A DNA stretch of 64,000 nt, taken from positions 59,719 to 123,718 of the forward strand of contig JBGCGA010000012.1 of NCBI GenBank assembly GCA_045110285.1. Direction: 5' to 3'. The notes below the pieces were generated by a model. That model was given only the letters and a program-made list of their open reading frames with translations, was not told the origin of the DNA and made no database searches. The translations under genes and the position numbers were made by a program. Source of the DNA: Putridiphycobacter sp045110285 (lineage in GTDB: Bacteria; Bacteroidota; Bacteroidia; Flavobacteriales_D; Crocinitomicaceae). Positions 52,187 to 60,586 of the stretch are shown here, piece by piece; positions within the stretch are counted from its first letter, which is position 1, and every line of letters starts with the position of its first letter.

Positions 52187-53407
52187 ATGAAAAAATTTGA
52201 CATCCCTAGTTTCTATCAATCCACAATTATTGGGCAGGTAAAATCACACAGAAAAATTCAGGATCCTCGAAAAAAAGATTTTAGCCCCAGTCATTTAGAC
52301 TTTGGTAATCTGTCGTTTATTGTTCCTCGTCATTTTGGATTTTGCTATGGTGTTGAAAATGCAATAGAAATTAGTTATAAAGCCATTAACGAGAATCCCG
52401 ATAAGCGTATTTTCTTACTGAGCGAAATGATTCACAATCCCGGGGTAAATACCGATTTATTGTCGCGTGGCGTTAAATTTTTACAAAACACAGCTGGACA
52501 ACAATTAATCCAGTGGGATGAGTTGAATTCAAATGATATTGTCATTATTCCAGCATTTGGAACAACTATTTCAATTGAAGAGAAACTGCAATCAATTGGC
52601 ATTGCACCTGAAAAATACAATACAACCTGTCCGTTTGTAGAAAAGGTATGGAATCGTTCAAAAAAATTAGGAACTGAAGATTACACAGTCATTATTCATG
52701 GAAAAAACAACCATGAAGAAACCAGAGCAACATTTTCACATGCTAGTGAATTTGCAAAATCTATTGTCTTAAAAGACATGTCAGAAGCCATTATTTTGGC
52801 CGACTTTATTATGGGAAGGCGGTCCATGCCTGATTTCAATACTGTATTTGGTCATGCCATTTCAGATAACTTTGATCCTAACGTAGACTTTGACAAAATT
52901 GGCGTTGTTAATCAAACAACAATGCTTGCTTCTGACACCCAAGCAATAACTGATTTTTTACAAGCTGAATATGAAACGAAATTTGGTAAGGACAATTTAA
53001 AAAAGCATTTTGCAAATACTAGAGATACACTTTGTTATGCCACAAATGATAATCAAAGTGCTACACTTGAATTATTAAAAGAATCTGCAGATTTAGCTAT
53101 TGTCATAGGTGGCTATAACAGCTCAAACACGACGCATTTAGTTGAATTATTAGAGCAGAAATTCTCAACATATTTCATAAAAGATGAAACTGAAATACAG
53201 GATAATGGCACATTATCGCATTTCGACATTCATGATAAAATACTCAATCAGACAAGTATTTTTAAAGGAAACTTACCTTCAAAAGTGATTATTTCAAGTG
53301 GTGCTTCTTGTCCTGACTCTGTTGTTGATAGGGTCATTCAAAAAATATTATCTTTTTACCCTAACCCAAGCACCATTGAAACTGTGCTTACTAATTTTAA
53401 ATTATGA
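52187..53407 (+). CDS. ispH: 4-hydroxy-3-methylbut-2-enyl diphosphate reductase
   Basis: IspH is the iron-sulfur enzyme that makes IPP and DMAPP in the last step of the non-mevalonate pathway. The 406-residue protein is the longer form found in Bacteroidota and plants/cyanobacteria. The three cluster Cys are visible in HFGFCYGVENA, YNTTCPFVEKVW and SSGASCPDSVVDRV; other motifs are HNPGVN, IHGKNNHEE and VNQTTM. The ATG at 52187 fits the promoter box. The stop overlaps the following lipoprotein gene. Confidence 0.95.
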   Translation: MKKFDIPSFYQSTIIGQVKSHRKIQDPRKKDFSPSHLDFGNLSFIVPRHFGFCYGVENAIEISYKAINENPDKRIFLLSEMIHNPGVNTDLLSRGVKFLQNTAGQQLIQWDELNSNDIVIIPAFGTTISIEEKLQSIGIAPEKYNTTCPFVEKVWNRSKKLGTEDYTVIIHGKNNHEETRATFSHASEFAKSIVLKDMSEAIILADFIMGRRSMPDFNTVFGHAISDNFDPNVDFDKIGVVNQTTMLASDTQAITDFLQAEYETKFGKDNLKKHFANTRDTLCYATNDNQSATLELLKESADLAIVIGGYNSSNTTHLVELLEQKFSTYFIKDETEIQDNGTLSHFDIHDKILNQTSIFKGNLPSKVIISSGASCPDSVVDRVIQKILSFYPNPSTIETVLTNFKL

Positions 53408-53853
53408 ATAAACTGTTAACCCTTTTGTCTATTCCACTAATTATATCTAGCTGTGGACATTCTGTTGTATACGAGGGCGACACTGCCGCCAACAAAAAAA
53501 ACATTATTAAATTTTCAAAGCACATTGAAACCTATATCGAACAGCATGTTGTAGACCATTTTCTGTCACATGTTGAACCCACTTATAAGACTGACCAACT
53601 AGGAATAGCTCTTAAAAACGATACCACTCAATTTATCAATGAGTTTTTTTGTGGTAAAGATTTGAATGCAAAATTTACATGTGTTGATTTTGACAAAATT
53701 AAGTCGATTGATTTAATAGAAATTATGCCCATGAAAAACGATAGCTACGTATTAAGATACCTCATTATTAATGATAAAGATGAAGAATTAATATCTGAAG
53801 TATACCTATTTACAGATCAAAAAGTATATCAATTATACTCAGCAGTTGGATAA
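53404..53853 (+). CDS. Small lipoprotein of unknown function
   Basis: A 149-residue protein with a lipoprotein signal ending LIISSC (Cys17). The mature part is acidic with no motif I recognise; two further Cys (FFCGKDL, KFTCVDF) might form a disulfide. It overlaps the ispH stop by four bases and is followed immediately by uvrB, so it sits in the middle of a three-gene operon. Confidence 0.72.
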   Translation: MNKLLTLLSIPLIISSCGHSVVYEGDTAANKKNIIKFSKHIETYIEQHVVDHFLSHVEPTYKTDQLGIALKNDTTQFINEFFCGKDLNAKFTCVDFDKIKSIDLIEIMPMKNDSYVLRYLIINDKDEELISEVYLFTDQKVYQLYSAVG

Positions 53854-55881
53854 ATGGAATTTAAGCTTGAATCAGGATATAGCCCAACAGGTGATCAACC
53901 CGAAGCCATCAAACAAATTGTACAAGGCTTTAATGAAGGCCAAAATTACCAAACACTTTTAGGTGTAACAGGAAGTGGTAAAACATTTACCATGGCTAAT
54001 GTGATTCAAAAGTTAAATAAACCCACTTTAATTCTATCGCATAATAAAACATTAGCCGCTCAATTGTATGGCGAATTCAAACAGTTTTTTCCTGAAAATT
54101 CAGTTGAATATTTTGTGTCGTACTACGATTATTACCAACCCGAAGCTTATTTACCGACAACCGACTTGTTTATTGAAAAGGACATGTCGATTAATGATGA
54201 AATAGAAAAGCTGAGATTATCAGCCACCTCTGCCCTACTTTCCGGCAGAAAGGATGTCATTATTGTAGCCTCTGTATCATGCATTTACGGTATTGGTAAT
54301 CCGGCAGAATTTGAAAACAGCATCATTCCAATTAAAATTGGTGACATTATTAGCAGGAATAAGTTTTTGTTAAGATTGGTAGAAAATCTATATTCTAGAA
54401 ATGATCTAGCACCTGAAAGAGGAAATTTCAGAGTAAAAGGAGATACAGTTGATATTTTTCTCGCCTATGTAGATTACGGTTTAAGAGTCACTTTTTTTGG
54501 TGATGAAATTGAAGGCATTTGCACATTTGACCCACTGAATAATAGTAAGATGGAAGATTTTGAAGAGATTCAAATTTTTCCTGCCAATATTTTTGTCACT
54601 AGTCAAGAAACCATAAATGGTGCAATTGAAGAGATTGAATTGGACTTGGGAAAGTATGTCAATTTTTTGAAATACGAAGGTAAAACAATTGAAGCACAAA
54701 GAATAGAAGACCGCGTGACCTATGACTTGGAAATGATTAGAGAGCTTGGCTATTGTTCTGGTATTGAAAATTATTCAAGGTATTTTGATAAGCGAGCACC
54801 AGGCAGTAGGCCATTCTGCTTAATAGATTACTTTCCGGATGATTTTGTAATGATGATTGATGAAAGTCATGTAACATTGCCGCAAATTAGAGCCATGTAT
54901 GGTGGCGACAGGGCTCGAAAAATCAATTTAGTCGATTTTGGATTTAGGTTACCTGCCGCAATGGATAATAGGCCACTTAAGTTTGAAGAATTTGAAATGA
55001 TTACCCCACGAACTTTATATGTGAGTGCTACTCCTGCCAATTACGAACTTGAAAAATCTGAAGGAATAATTATTGAACAGATTATTAGACCTACCGGGCT
55101 TCTAGATCCTGAAATCACCATTCGTCCGTCAGAAAATCAGATTGATGATTTAATGGAAGAAATTCACTTGAGAATTGAAAAAGATGAACGGGTATTGATT
55201 ACAACCTTAACTAAAAGAATGGCTGAGGAGCTACAAAAATACCTCGATAAAAATGGCATTGCTTGTCGATATATCCATTCAGATGTGGACACTATGGAAA
55301 GGGTTGAAATTCTCCGGCAATTAAGATTAGGGGATTTTGATGCTTTAATTGGTGTAAACCTGCTCCGTGAAGGATTAGATTTACCAGAAGTAAGTCTTGT
55401 TGCTATTTTAGATGCTGATAAAGAAGGTTTCTTGCGTTCAGAACGAGCATTGGTACAAACTGTTGGTAGAGCAGCTAGGAATGTAGATGGCAGAGTAATT
55501 ATGTATGCCGACAAGGTGACGGATTCAATGAAAAAAACCATTGATGAAACTGATCGAAGACGAATCATTCAAGCAGAATATAACGAGAAACATGGTATTA
55601 CACCTTATCAAATCAAAAAGTCGATTGAGCAAATAATGAAACAGACCAAAGTAGCTGATGGTGACAGAGAAATTTCTGATTATTCAGTACCAACTCAAAG
55701 TTCTATTGCCGCTGACCCAATAGTAGCCTATATGAGCAAAAGCCAATTAGAAAACGCTATTGCTAAGGTTAAAAAGGACATGGAAGTAGCTGCCAGAAAA
55801 CTTGATTTTATTGAAGCCGCTAGTATGCGAGATGACATGTACGCCTTGCAAGCACGTATGAAGGAGGTTGAGGGAAAGTAA
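53854..55881 (+). CDS. uvrB: Excinuclease ABC subunit UvrB
   Basis: UvrB verifies damage in nucleotide excision repair and loads UvrC. The 675-residue helicase-like protein has Walker A GVTGSGKT (residues 37-44), the DNA-binding hairpin YYDYYQPEAYLP, IDESHVTLPQ (Walker B), VSATPANYE, helicase motifs in the C-terminal lobe (GLDLPEVSLVAILDADKEGFLRS, QTVGRAARN), and a C-terminal UVR domain for UvrC (EAASMRDDM). Length is typical. It follows the lipoprotein gene with no gap. Confidence 0.97.
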   Translation: MEFKLESGYSPTGDQPEAIKQIVQGFNEGQNYQTLLGVTGSGKTFTMANVIQKLNKPTLILSHNKTLAAQLYGEFKQFFPENSVEYFVSYYDYYQPEAYLPTTDLFIEKDMSINDEIEKLRLSATSALLSGRKDVIIVASVSCIYGIGNPAEFENSIIPIKIGDIISRNKFLLRLVENLYSRNDLAPERGNFRVKGDTVDIFLAYVDYGLRVTFFGDEIEGICTFDPLNNSKMEDFEEIQIFPANIFVTSQETINGAIEEIELDLGKYVNFLKYEGKTIEAQRIEDRVTYDLEMIRELGYCSGIENYSRYFDKRAPGSRPFCLIDYFPDDFVMMIDESHVTLPQIRAMYGGDRARKINLVDFGFRLPAAMDNRPLKFEEFEMITPRTLYVSATPANYELEKSEGIIIEQIIRPTGLLDPEITIRPSENQIDDLMEEIHLRIEKDERVLITTLTKRMAEELQKYLDKNGIACRYIHSDVDTMERVEILRQLRLGDFDALIGVNLLREGLDLPEVSLVAILDADKEGFLRSERALVQTVGRAARNVDGRVIMYADKVTDSMKKTIDETDRRRIIQAEYNEKHGITPYQIKKSIEQIMKQTKVADGDREISDYSVPTQSSIAADPIVAYMSKSQLENAIAKVKKDMEVAARKLDFIEAASMRDDMYALQARMKEVEGK

Positions 55882-56070
55882 TACTTTTACTGAAATTTTG
55901 ATTATTCTATTTTACGTATTTCTCAAGTCCTCAAAAAATTAGCGATATTAAAGCACTTGAGATTCTTAAAAGTATTCTGATTGTGCTAACTATGCTCTTC
56001 AAAATAGTGAATGCCACGTATATGGATTGCTTCTAGGAAAGTTCACCCTTTTTAAGCCACACCAAACTAC
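55882..56070. other. Gene-free stretch after uvrB
   Basis: About 190 AT-rich bases. No clear terminator hairpin with T-tract, no coding frame and no RNA fold was seen. Confidence 0.4.
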
Positions 56071-56319
56071 TCAATACAAACACATGCCCAAAGCCAAAAA
56101 TAGCAACCTTTCTCCAGTCTCATTTTTTAGCTTTTCATCAGTATTCAAAATTGTAACACTTTTAATTTGCTTATGAATAGGAGAAACTTCAATCATTACG
56201 TTATCTCCTCCGGTTGATGAATGATATATTTCAATTGTAAATTGATCAGTAATCTTTTCAAATTCACTGCTAGAAAACTTTACAAGTTAGTAATGTTCTC
56301 TATTTTTATTATTTTTCAT
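56071..56319 (-). pseudogene. Small gene interrupted by an in-frame stop codon
   Basis: A frame opens at an ATG (56319) that overlaps the end of the upstream 140-residue gene by 11 bases, reads ten codons (MKNNKNREHY), meets TAA at 56287-56289, and then continues for about 70 codons in the same frame with protein-like sequence such as SSSEFEKITDQFTIEIYHSS and ERLLFLALGMCLY before the final stop. One substitution (AAA to TAA) would explain this. The product is not recognised. Alternatively the downstream part is translated from an internal start. Confidence 0.5.
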
Positions 56320-56731
56320 TTAATAACTTATGAATCTTCCATTTTTCAACTTTCTTAATTCTTCGAATTCTATCTGCAATTTCAGAACTGTAAGAACACC
56401 TACTTTCAGCAAATCCAATCCAGTTGGGAAAATACTTTTTTGCCATTTCAAAAATACTTTTGTCAAAACTTTTAGATTGCATTACTCCGTAGTCTTCATC
56501 ATCTCCTACCAGTAATCTCATCCTATGAACAATAACGTACTTAAAAGCATCTTGTAAGTGATGGTTTTTAAGTGTCCATAAACCTTCATCTTCCCAAATA
56601 AAGGCTCCAGACATAACTTCATATTTCATTGTAGGATTCCGTATTCTCGATTCTACAGGCAGCGGTGCTTTGCTCCTAATGAAGGCTATTCTAATCCTAA
56701 TTTTCAAAAGAAAATTCTTTATCATTTGCAC
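56309..56731 (-). CDS. Hypothetical protein
   Basis: A 140-residue basic protein I do not recognise. It has no signal peptide or membrane segment; the first 30 residues are very basic (LLKIRIRIAFIRSKA). The centre holds FIWEDEGLWTLKNHHLQDAFKYVIVHRMRL split over two predicted helices, with several Trp and an Asp/Glu cluster (GDDEDYG). A second ATG at 56725 is possible. The following gene, which overlaps it, is broken by a stop codon, so this locus may be decaying. Confidence 0.55.
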   Translation of the reverse strand: MQMIKNFLLKIRIRIAFIRSKAPLPVESRIRNPTMKYEVMSGAFIWEDEGLWTLKNHHLQDAFKYVIVHRMRLLVGDDEDYGVMQSKSFDKSIFEMAKKYFPNWIGFAESRCSYSSEIADRIRRIKKVEKWKIHKLLNEK

Positions 56732-56801
56732 TAATCATTATGAATGATAACGTTTATTAAAAAATTCGTTGTTAACATTGCCCCTGAAACATAAACAATA
56801 C

Positions 56802-57776
56802 TTAAAATTCAAATTTTCCAATGGCTTTTTCACAACCCTCCCAGTAGGTATTGATATTTGATTCTTCCTTTAAAATATTTTCAGGTTCTATCAAATCTGG
56901 ATATCCTGTCCAACCGGCTACTGGTCCATAAAAATTACCAGGTTTTGCCTGTGGATCCATTGCAGCTCGAATAATACCTGTGGCCCCATCTTCGGCTGAT
57001 TGCGCTTGATTCATAAAATCGGAATCAGCGTCCATTCCACCATCTTCTGAAGTCGTTACCTGTAAGTTAGTTCTAGACAAACCTGGATGAGCAAGAAGCG
57101 GAATAATATTACTGATACCGGCTTCATTTAATTTGGCTTGTAATCCATATGTAAATACAGCATTAGACAATTTTGTTTGGTGATAACGTTCCCATCTTGC
57201 TCCACCAAATCCAGAACCTTCTTCTCCCTCATCACCACCTAAATTTCCGCCATTTTTCTCAAAGTATTCCATTTTTAAAGGCCCTCCTAATCTGGCCATT
57301 GAGCTATGATTTACAATACGCCCTTCGCTACTACGCTTTAAAAGTGGAAATAATTCTTTAGTAATCAAGAAATGGGAAATCACATTAGTCTGCATTTGAA
57401 TGTCGTAACCATCTTCTGTAGCTTGGTCTTTTAAAGCCATTACGCCAGCATTATTTACCAGCACATCAATGACATTGTATTTTTTCTTAATCGTTTTAAC
57501 AGCTTCCTTTACACTTGAAAGGCTTTGTAAATCACAATCTATAGCATCAAACTTTGCTTTCGGGAGGGCCTCTTTCAATTGCTGAAATGAACTTTGTGAC
57601 CTTTGACTTTTTCGATTAAGCAGAATAACAGTAGCGCCTTTCATGGCTAGCTCGCGTGCACAGACAAAACCAGTACCGCTTGTGGTACCTGTAATGGCTA
57701 CTACTTTACTGGTCATGTTTTGTCCATGACTTTTTATCACATCCTTTAGATGTTTAGTTTGAATTTGGTTTGTCAT
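56802..57776 (-). CDS. SDR family oxidoreductase (retinol dehydrogenase-like)
   Basis: A 324-residue short-chain dehydrogenase of the longer, retinol-dehydrogenase/WW-oxidoreductase-like type. The nucleotide-binding motif is TGTTSGTGFVCA around residue 30, then NNAGVMAL, NHSSMARLGGP (catalytic Ser) and YHQTKLSN with the Tyr-x3-Lys. The start could also be the Met at residue 21 (MTSKVVAITG). It lies downstream of a small membrane protein and a sigma factor, all on the minus strand. Substrate unknown. Confidence 0.86.
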   Translation of the reverse strand: MTNQIQTKHLKDVIKSHGQNMTSKVVAITGTTSGTGFVCARELAMKGATVILLNRKSQRSQSSFQQLKEALPKAKFDAIDCDLQSLSSVKEAVKTIKKKYNVIDVLVNNAGVMALKDQATEDGYDIQMQTNVISHFLITKELFPLLKRSSEGRIVNHSSMARLGGPLKMEYFEKNGGNLGGDEGEEGSGFGGARWERYHQTKLSNAVFTYGLQAKLNEAGISNIIPLLAHPGLSRTNLQVTTSEDGGMDADSDFMNQAQSAEDGATGIIRAAMDPQAKPGNFYGPVAGWTGYPDLIEPENILKEESNINTYWEGCEKAIGKFEF

Positions 57777-57869
57777 TATTTTTAAGTTCTAATTGTATAC
57801 TTAGTTATTACAAAGCAGTAACGAATCATATGCATTAAGTTTTCAAATAACAAGATACCGAATAAAAAA

Positions 57870-57905
57870 CAATAGCGGTTCAAGTAAATACCCAAACCGC
57901 TATTT
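57870..57905 (-). terminator. Terminator after the four-helix membrane protein gene
   Basis: On the minus strand AATAGCGGTT (57904-57895) pairs with AACCGCTATT (57880-57871) and runs into GTTTTTTATT. The A-rich flank on the other side makes it potentially bidirectional. A related hairpin lies at 63502-63529. Confidence 0.82.
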
Positions 57906-57924
57906 TTAAACAAAACAAATAGTA

Positions 57925-58398
57925 TTATTTTTTTCCTCTTATGCCATATTCCAATGATTTTTGAAACCCTACAACAGCAAATACAGATGCCACTATGGCT
58001 AGAATTATTCTTACCCAATGCAGAACGATCCATATTTGTAATTTACCCGTTGCTTCACTCGCTGAGTATGCTAGATCCATAAATCCAAAATTCACTGGAA
58101 TATGGTAAACACTAGTAATTACATTTACTAACACTAATGCTATCATTGTAATTTTCCACGCATTTTTTGATGCTTTGTCAGCTTTAGTTTTAACAAATAG
58201 GTAAATGCTTAAAAAAAGTGCGGGTACCAATGTCAGTCCAGCCCCTGGTAAAAAGAGTGGGAATTTTTCTGCAAAATCCTGCATGAATAACATAGGATCC
58301 ATTTGTGGCCAATACACACCGTAGGAAATTCCAATATTTAAGGCAAATCCTAGATAAGCGGCCGTGGTAATGATTGCTGCAATGCTTAATTTTTTCAT
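57925..58398 (-). CDS. Four-helix membrane protein, DUF1772-like
   Basis: A 157-residue integral membrane protein with four predicted helices at about 5-27, 45-70, 80-102 and 125-150. The layout and the FLPGAGLTLVPALF and ITSVYHIPVNF segments resemble DUF1772 (anthrone-oxygenase-like) proteins, but I am not certain of the family. Upstream lies a -35/-10-like element shared with the lipoprotein gene at 59438-60118, suggesting common control by the sigma factor encoded next door. Confidence 0.62.
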   Translation of the reverse strand: MKKLSIAAIITTAAYLGFALNIGISYGVYWPQMDPMLFMQDFAEKFPLFLPGAGLTLVPALFLSIYLFVKTKADKASKNAWKITMIALVLVNVITSVYHIPVNFGFMDLAYSASEATGKLQIWIVLHWVRIILAIVASVFAVVGFQKSLEYGIRGKK

Positions 58399-58426
58399 AA
58401 TTCAAAGTTTTATAATGATTAATAGA

Positions 58427-58482
58427 TTTATCTATTAGACAATTCTAAAATGAATGTGTAAAGACTTTGAAGATTTTTAATT
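58427..58482 (-). promoter_or_regulatory. Repeated promoter element, copy 1
   Basis: Read on the minus strand it holds TTTACA (58462-58457), a 17-base spacer and TCTAAT (58439-58434), about 36 bases before the ATG at 58398. Of the 56 bases, all but the 8-base centre and one other position match copy 2 at 60142-60197. It overlaps the last codons of the sigma factor gene. Confidence 0.65.
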
Positions 58483-59352
58483 TAGATTCAATCGATTTTT
58501 CCAGTTTTGATCATCAAGTATTTGTGTAATGAAATTTTTCTTTTCAAATTCTGTCTTGAAACTATGGTCATGATGTAATTCAAGATATTTTAATTCAGAT
58601 TCATCTGTCAGGTAGTCTGCATCTTGTTCTAACTGCTCGCGAAAAGTAGAATATTCTTTACGATTATGGAGTAGATTTTTGGCATTTATGATTCCTACTT
58701 CAAGGTTTACCGTCACTTTTTTATGACATCTGCAAGGGTTACTTTTATCAATGAGGCCACATTTATTGTTCATAAAGTTGGTTAGGTCTTTTCTTGCTTT
58801 ACTCAGTTTCATTCTAAAATTAGCCTTGCTCATTTCCATTATTTCAGAACCAATGGTATGATTTGCTCTAAATAATTCACCAATAATAAAGATCATTCTT
58901 TGTTCTTTATTTAAACAAAGTAACATGCCCGACATGCAGGTTAATCGGGTTTCTTTAATCACCTCTTTTTTCTCTTCTTTTTCATCTTCCGTCAAATCTA
59001 TATTAGGAATAGAGTCCAAAGCTTCACCGTATTCTTTGTAGTTACTGGTAGGCGTTTTTAATGCTGTTTTTTGGTCGTTAAGAAAGTGATTACGCACAAT
59101 CCGATAAGCCCATGTTTTGAAGGAACTGTCAAAATTAAAATTCCCAAGGTTTGAAATAATTTTAATCAAAGCTTCTTGGCTTAAATCTGCTGCATCTTCA
59201 GGATTTCCTGCCATTTTCCAGGCGATATTATAGATGTATGGTTGATGATGTTCTATTAATTTATTGAGGGATTGTTTGTCACCATTGAGTGTCTTTTTTA
59301 TGAGTTCCTTATCTGAAACTTCAGTATTGGCTGATATATTGAATGGGTTCAT
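58477..59352 (-). CDS. ECF-like sigma factor with Cys-rich motif and long C-terminal tail
   Basis: A 291-residue sigma-70 family protein. Region 2 (about 15-95) is clear: YIYNIAWKMAGNPEDAADLSQEALIKI and FKTWAYRIVRNHFLND. Region 4 (about 135-195) is more divergent (LNKEQRMIFIIGELF, ANFRMKLSKARKDL). A motif C-x8-C-x-C-H follows (KCGLIDKSNPCRCHKK, near residue 205) and then about 80 residues of unknown fold. No anti-sigma gene is adjacent, so the tail or the Cys motif may regulate it, for example by metal or redox state; this is inference. A repeated promoter element flanks the gene on both sides. Confidence 0.83.
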   Translation of the reverse strand: MNPFNISANTEVSDKELIKKTLNGDKQSLNKLIEHHQPYIYNIAWKMAGNPEDAADLSQEALIKIISNLGNFNFDSSFKTWAYRIVRNHFLNDQKTALKTPTSNYKEYGEALDSIPNIDLTEDEKEEKKEVIKETRLTCMSGMLLCLNKEQRMIFIIGELFRANHTIGSEIMEMSKANFRMKLSKARKDLTNFMNNKCGLIDKSNPCRCHKKVTVNLEVGIINAKNLLHNRKEYSTFREQLEQDADYLTDESELKYLELHHDHSFKTEFEKKNFITQILDDQNWKNRLNLN

Positions 59353-59437
59353 TTTAAAGTGGTTTTAAGCTAAGGCATATAAAAACATGTCTAATGATTC
59401 GAAATTTACGAAAAGATTTGTTTTAAAAACAATTCAC

Positions 59438-60118
59438 TTATTGTGGTCCAAGAAACGCTCCTTTTTTGAATCGTTTTGGTGCTTTCTTTGCTAAACCAGG
59501 AGTAGTGGCTTTAATTCCAAACGTAGTTAATCCTAACGAAACACCAGGGTTATGTCTATTAGTAATTGTCACTGTTGTTTCATTTTCATTTGGGCCATCA
59601 CTTAGTGTAGCTTGTCCATGCACTGATTTCATAATTACACTAAACGGATAAGGCATTTTATAGTATGGAAGTCCTGCTTTCCATTCAAAATGCCAGTCTC
59701 CGATTTCTGGAGTTTGCACATTCCCAACAATCTGAGTAACCGGTATTCCATAAACATATAGTTTACGTTCCATGTCATTAGAAATACCAGGCCATGATTT
59801 TTCGCCTTCTCCAACGTTTCCTTCTTTCTGTCCTTCAGCACTTCCTCCTTTGCCCTTTGGCAAATTCCATGCATCCATTACAAATTCCTTGGGTGCTTTA
59901 ACAACGAAAGAGAATTCCACATTAGGTTCATCAGGCACGTCCATTACAGCATCTTCAAATTTTTCATGGTACACAAGCTGGTACGCACCATCTTTCTTAG
60001 CGTTCTTTTTTATTGTAGAATTTGAAGCCACCCTTTGTTCAGTGTTGCTGTTTGATTTTGAAGTGCTGCATGCCGCGACCACAGTGGTTAGCAATAGAAT
60101 TGTTAATACTTGTCTCAT
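59438..60118 (-). CDS. Lipoprotein of unknown function
   Basis: A 226-residue protein with a lipoprotein signal ending TVVAAC (Cys16). The mature part contains VEFSFVVKAPKEFVMDAW, a Gly/Glu/Lys-rich loop, and GDWHFEWKAGLPYYKMPYPFSVIM, ending in a basic tail. The pattern loosely resembles an SRPBCC-type lipid-binding fold, but no family can be claimed. Its promoter region carries the second copy of the -35/-10 element also found before the four-helix protein. Confidence 0.65.
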   Translation of the reverse strand: MRQVLTILLLTTVVAACSTSKSNSNTEQRVASNSTIKKNAKKDGAYQLVYHEKFEDAVMDVPDEPNVEFSFVVKAPKEFVMDAWNLPKGKGGSAEGQKEGNVGEGEKSWPGISNDMERKLYVYGIPVTQIVGNVQTPEIGDWHFEWKAGLPYYKMPYPFSVIMKSVHGQATLSDGPNENETTVTITNRHNPGVSLGLTTFGIKATTPGLAKKAPKRFKKGAFLGPQ

Positions 60119-60141
60119 AAATTAAGTTTTAAATAGATTAG

Positions 60142-60197
60142 TTTATCTATTAGACAAGATTAATTTGAATGTGTAAAGACTTTGAAGATCTTTAATT
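60142..60197 (-). promoter_or_regulatory. Repeated promoter element, copy 2
   Basis: Read on the minus strand it holds TTTACA (60177-60172), a 17-base spacer and TCTAAT (60154-60149), about 31 bases before the ATG at 60118. The outer 16 and 32 bases match copy 1 at 58427-58482 except for one base; only the central 8 bases differ. Confidence 0.65.
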
Positions 60198-60586
60198 ACT
60201 GCTAACGGCAGTTTAGAAATAGTTACGATTATTCACACTTTCTTTTAGAAGTAATTACTTAATTTTAAAGTAGAACGGTTTGAAAGTGCTGCCAAAGATC
60301 TATTGTTTATACATCATGTTAGCCAGCTTTTCTTTTGTTGGAATATAACATGAAGTTGCCTCCAAGACTTAAAAGTATTTTTATTTGATGCAGATTTGAA
60401 AGAGAAGCAACTCATTTTTATCCACTACATGAATTGATTTATTCTACCACAATTCTAACTCAGGTATTTATTTTATGCAATTATATGTTTGAATTACTCT
60501 AAAATTTCATCTTTAAAAAATTGTCATTTTTGTCTGGTTCTTTAAAACAAGAGAAACAAATTTTTAGGACTGACGCTGTTTTTATT
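60198..60586. other. Gene-free stretch upstream of the sigma-linked lipoprotein gene
   Basis: About 390 AT-rich bases with no convincing short gene, RNA fold or strong hairpin. It lies beyond the 3' end of the FG-GAP-like protein gene, and no clear terminator for that gene was found. Confidence 0.4.
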
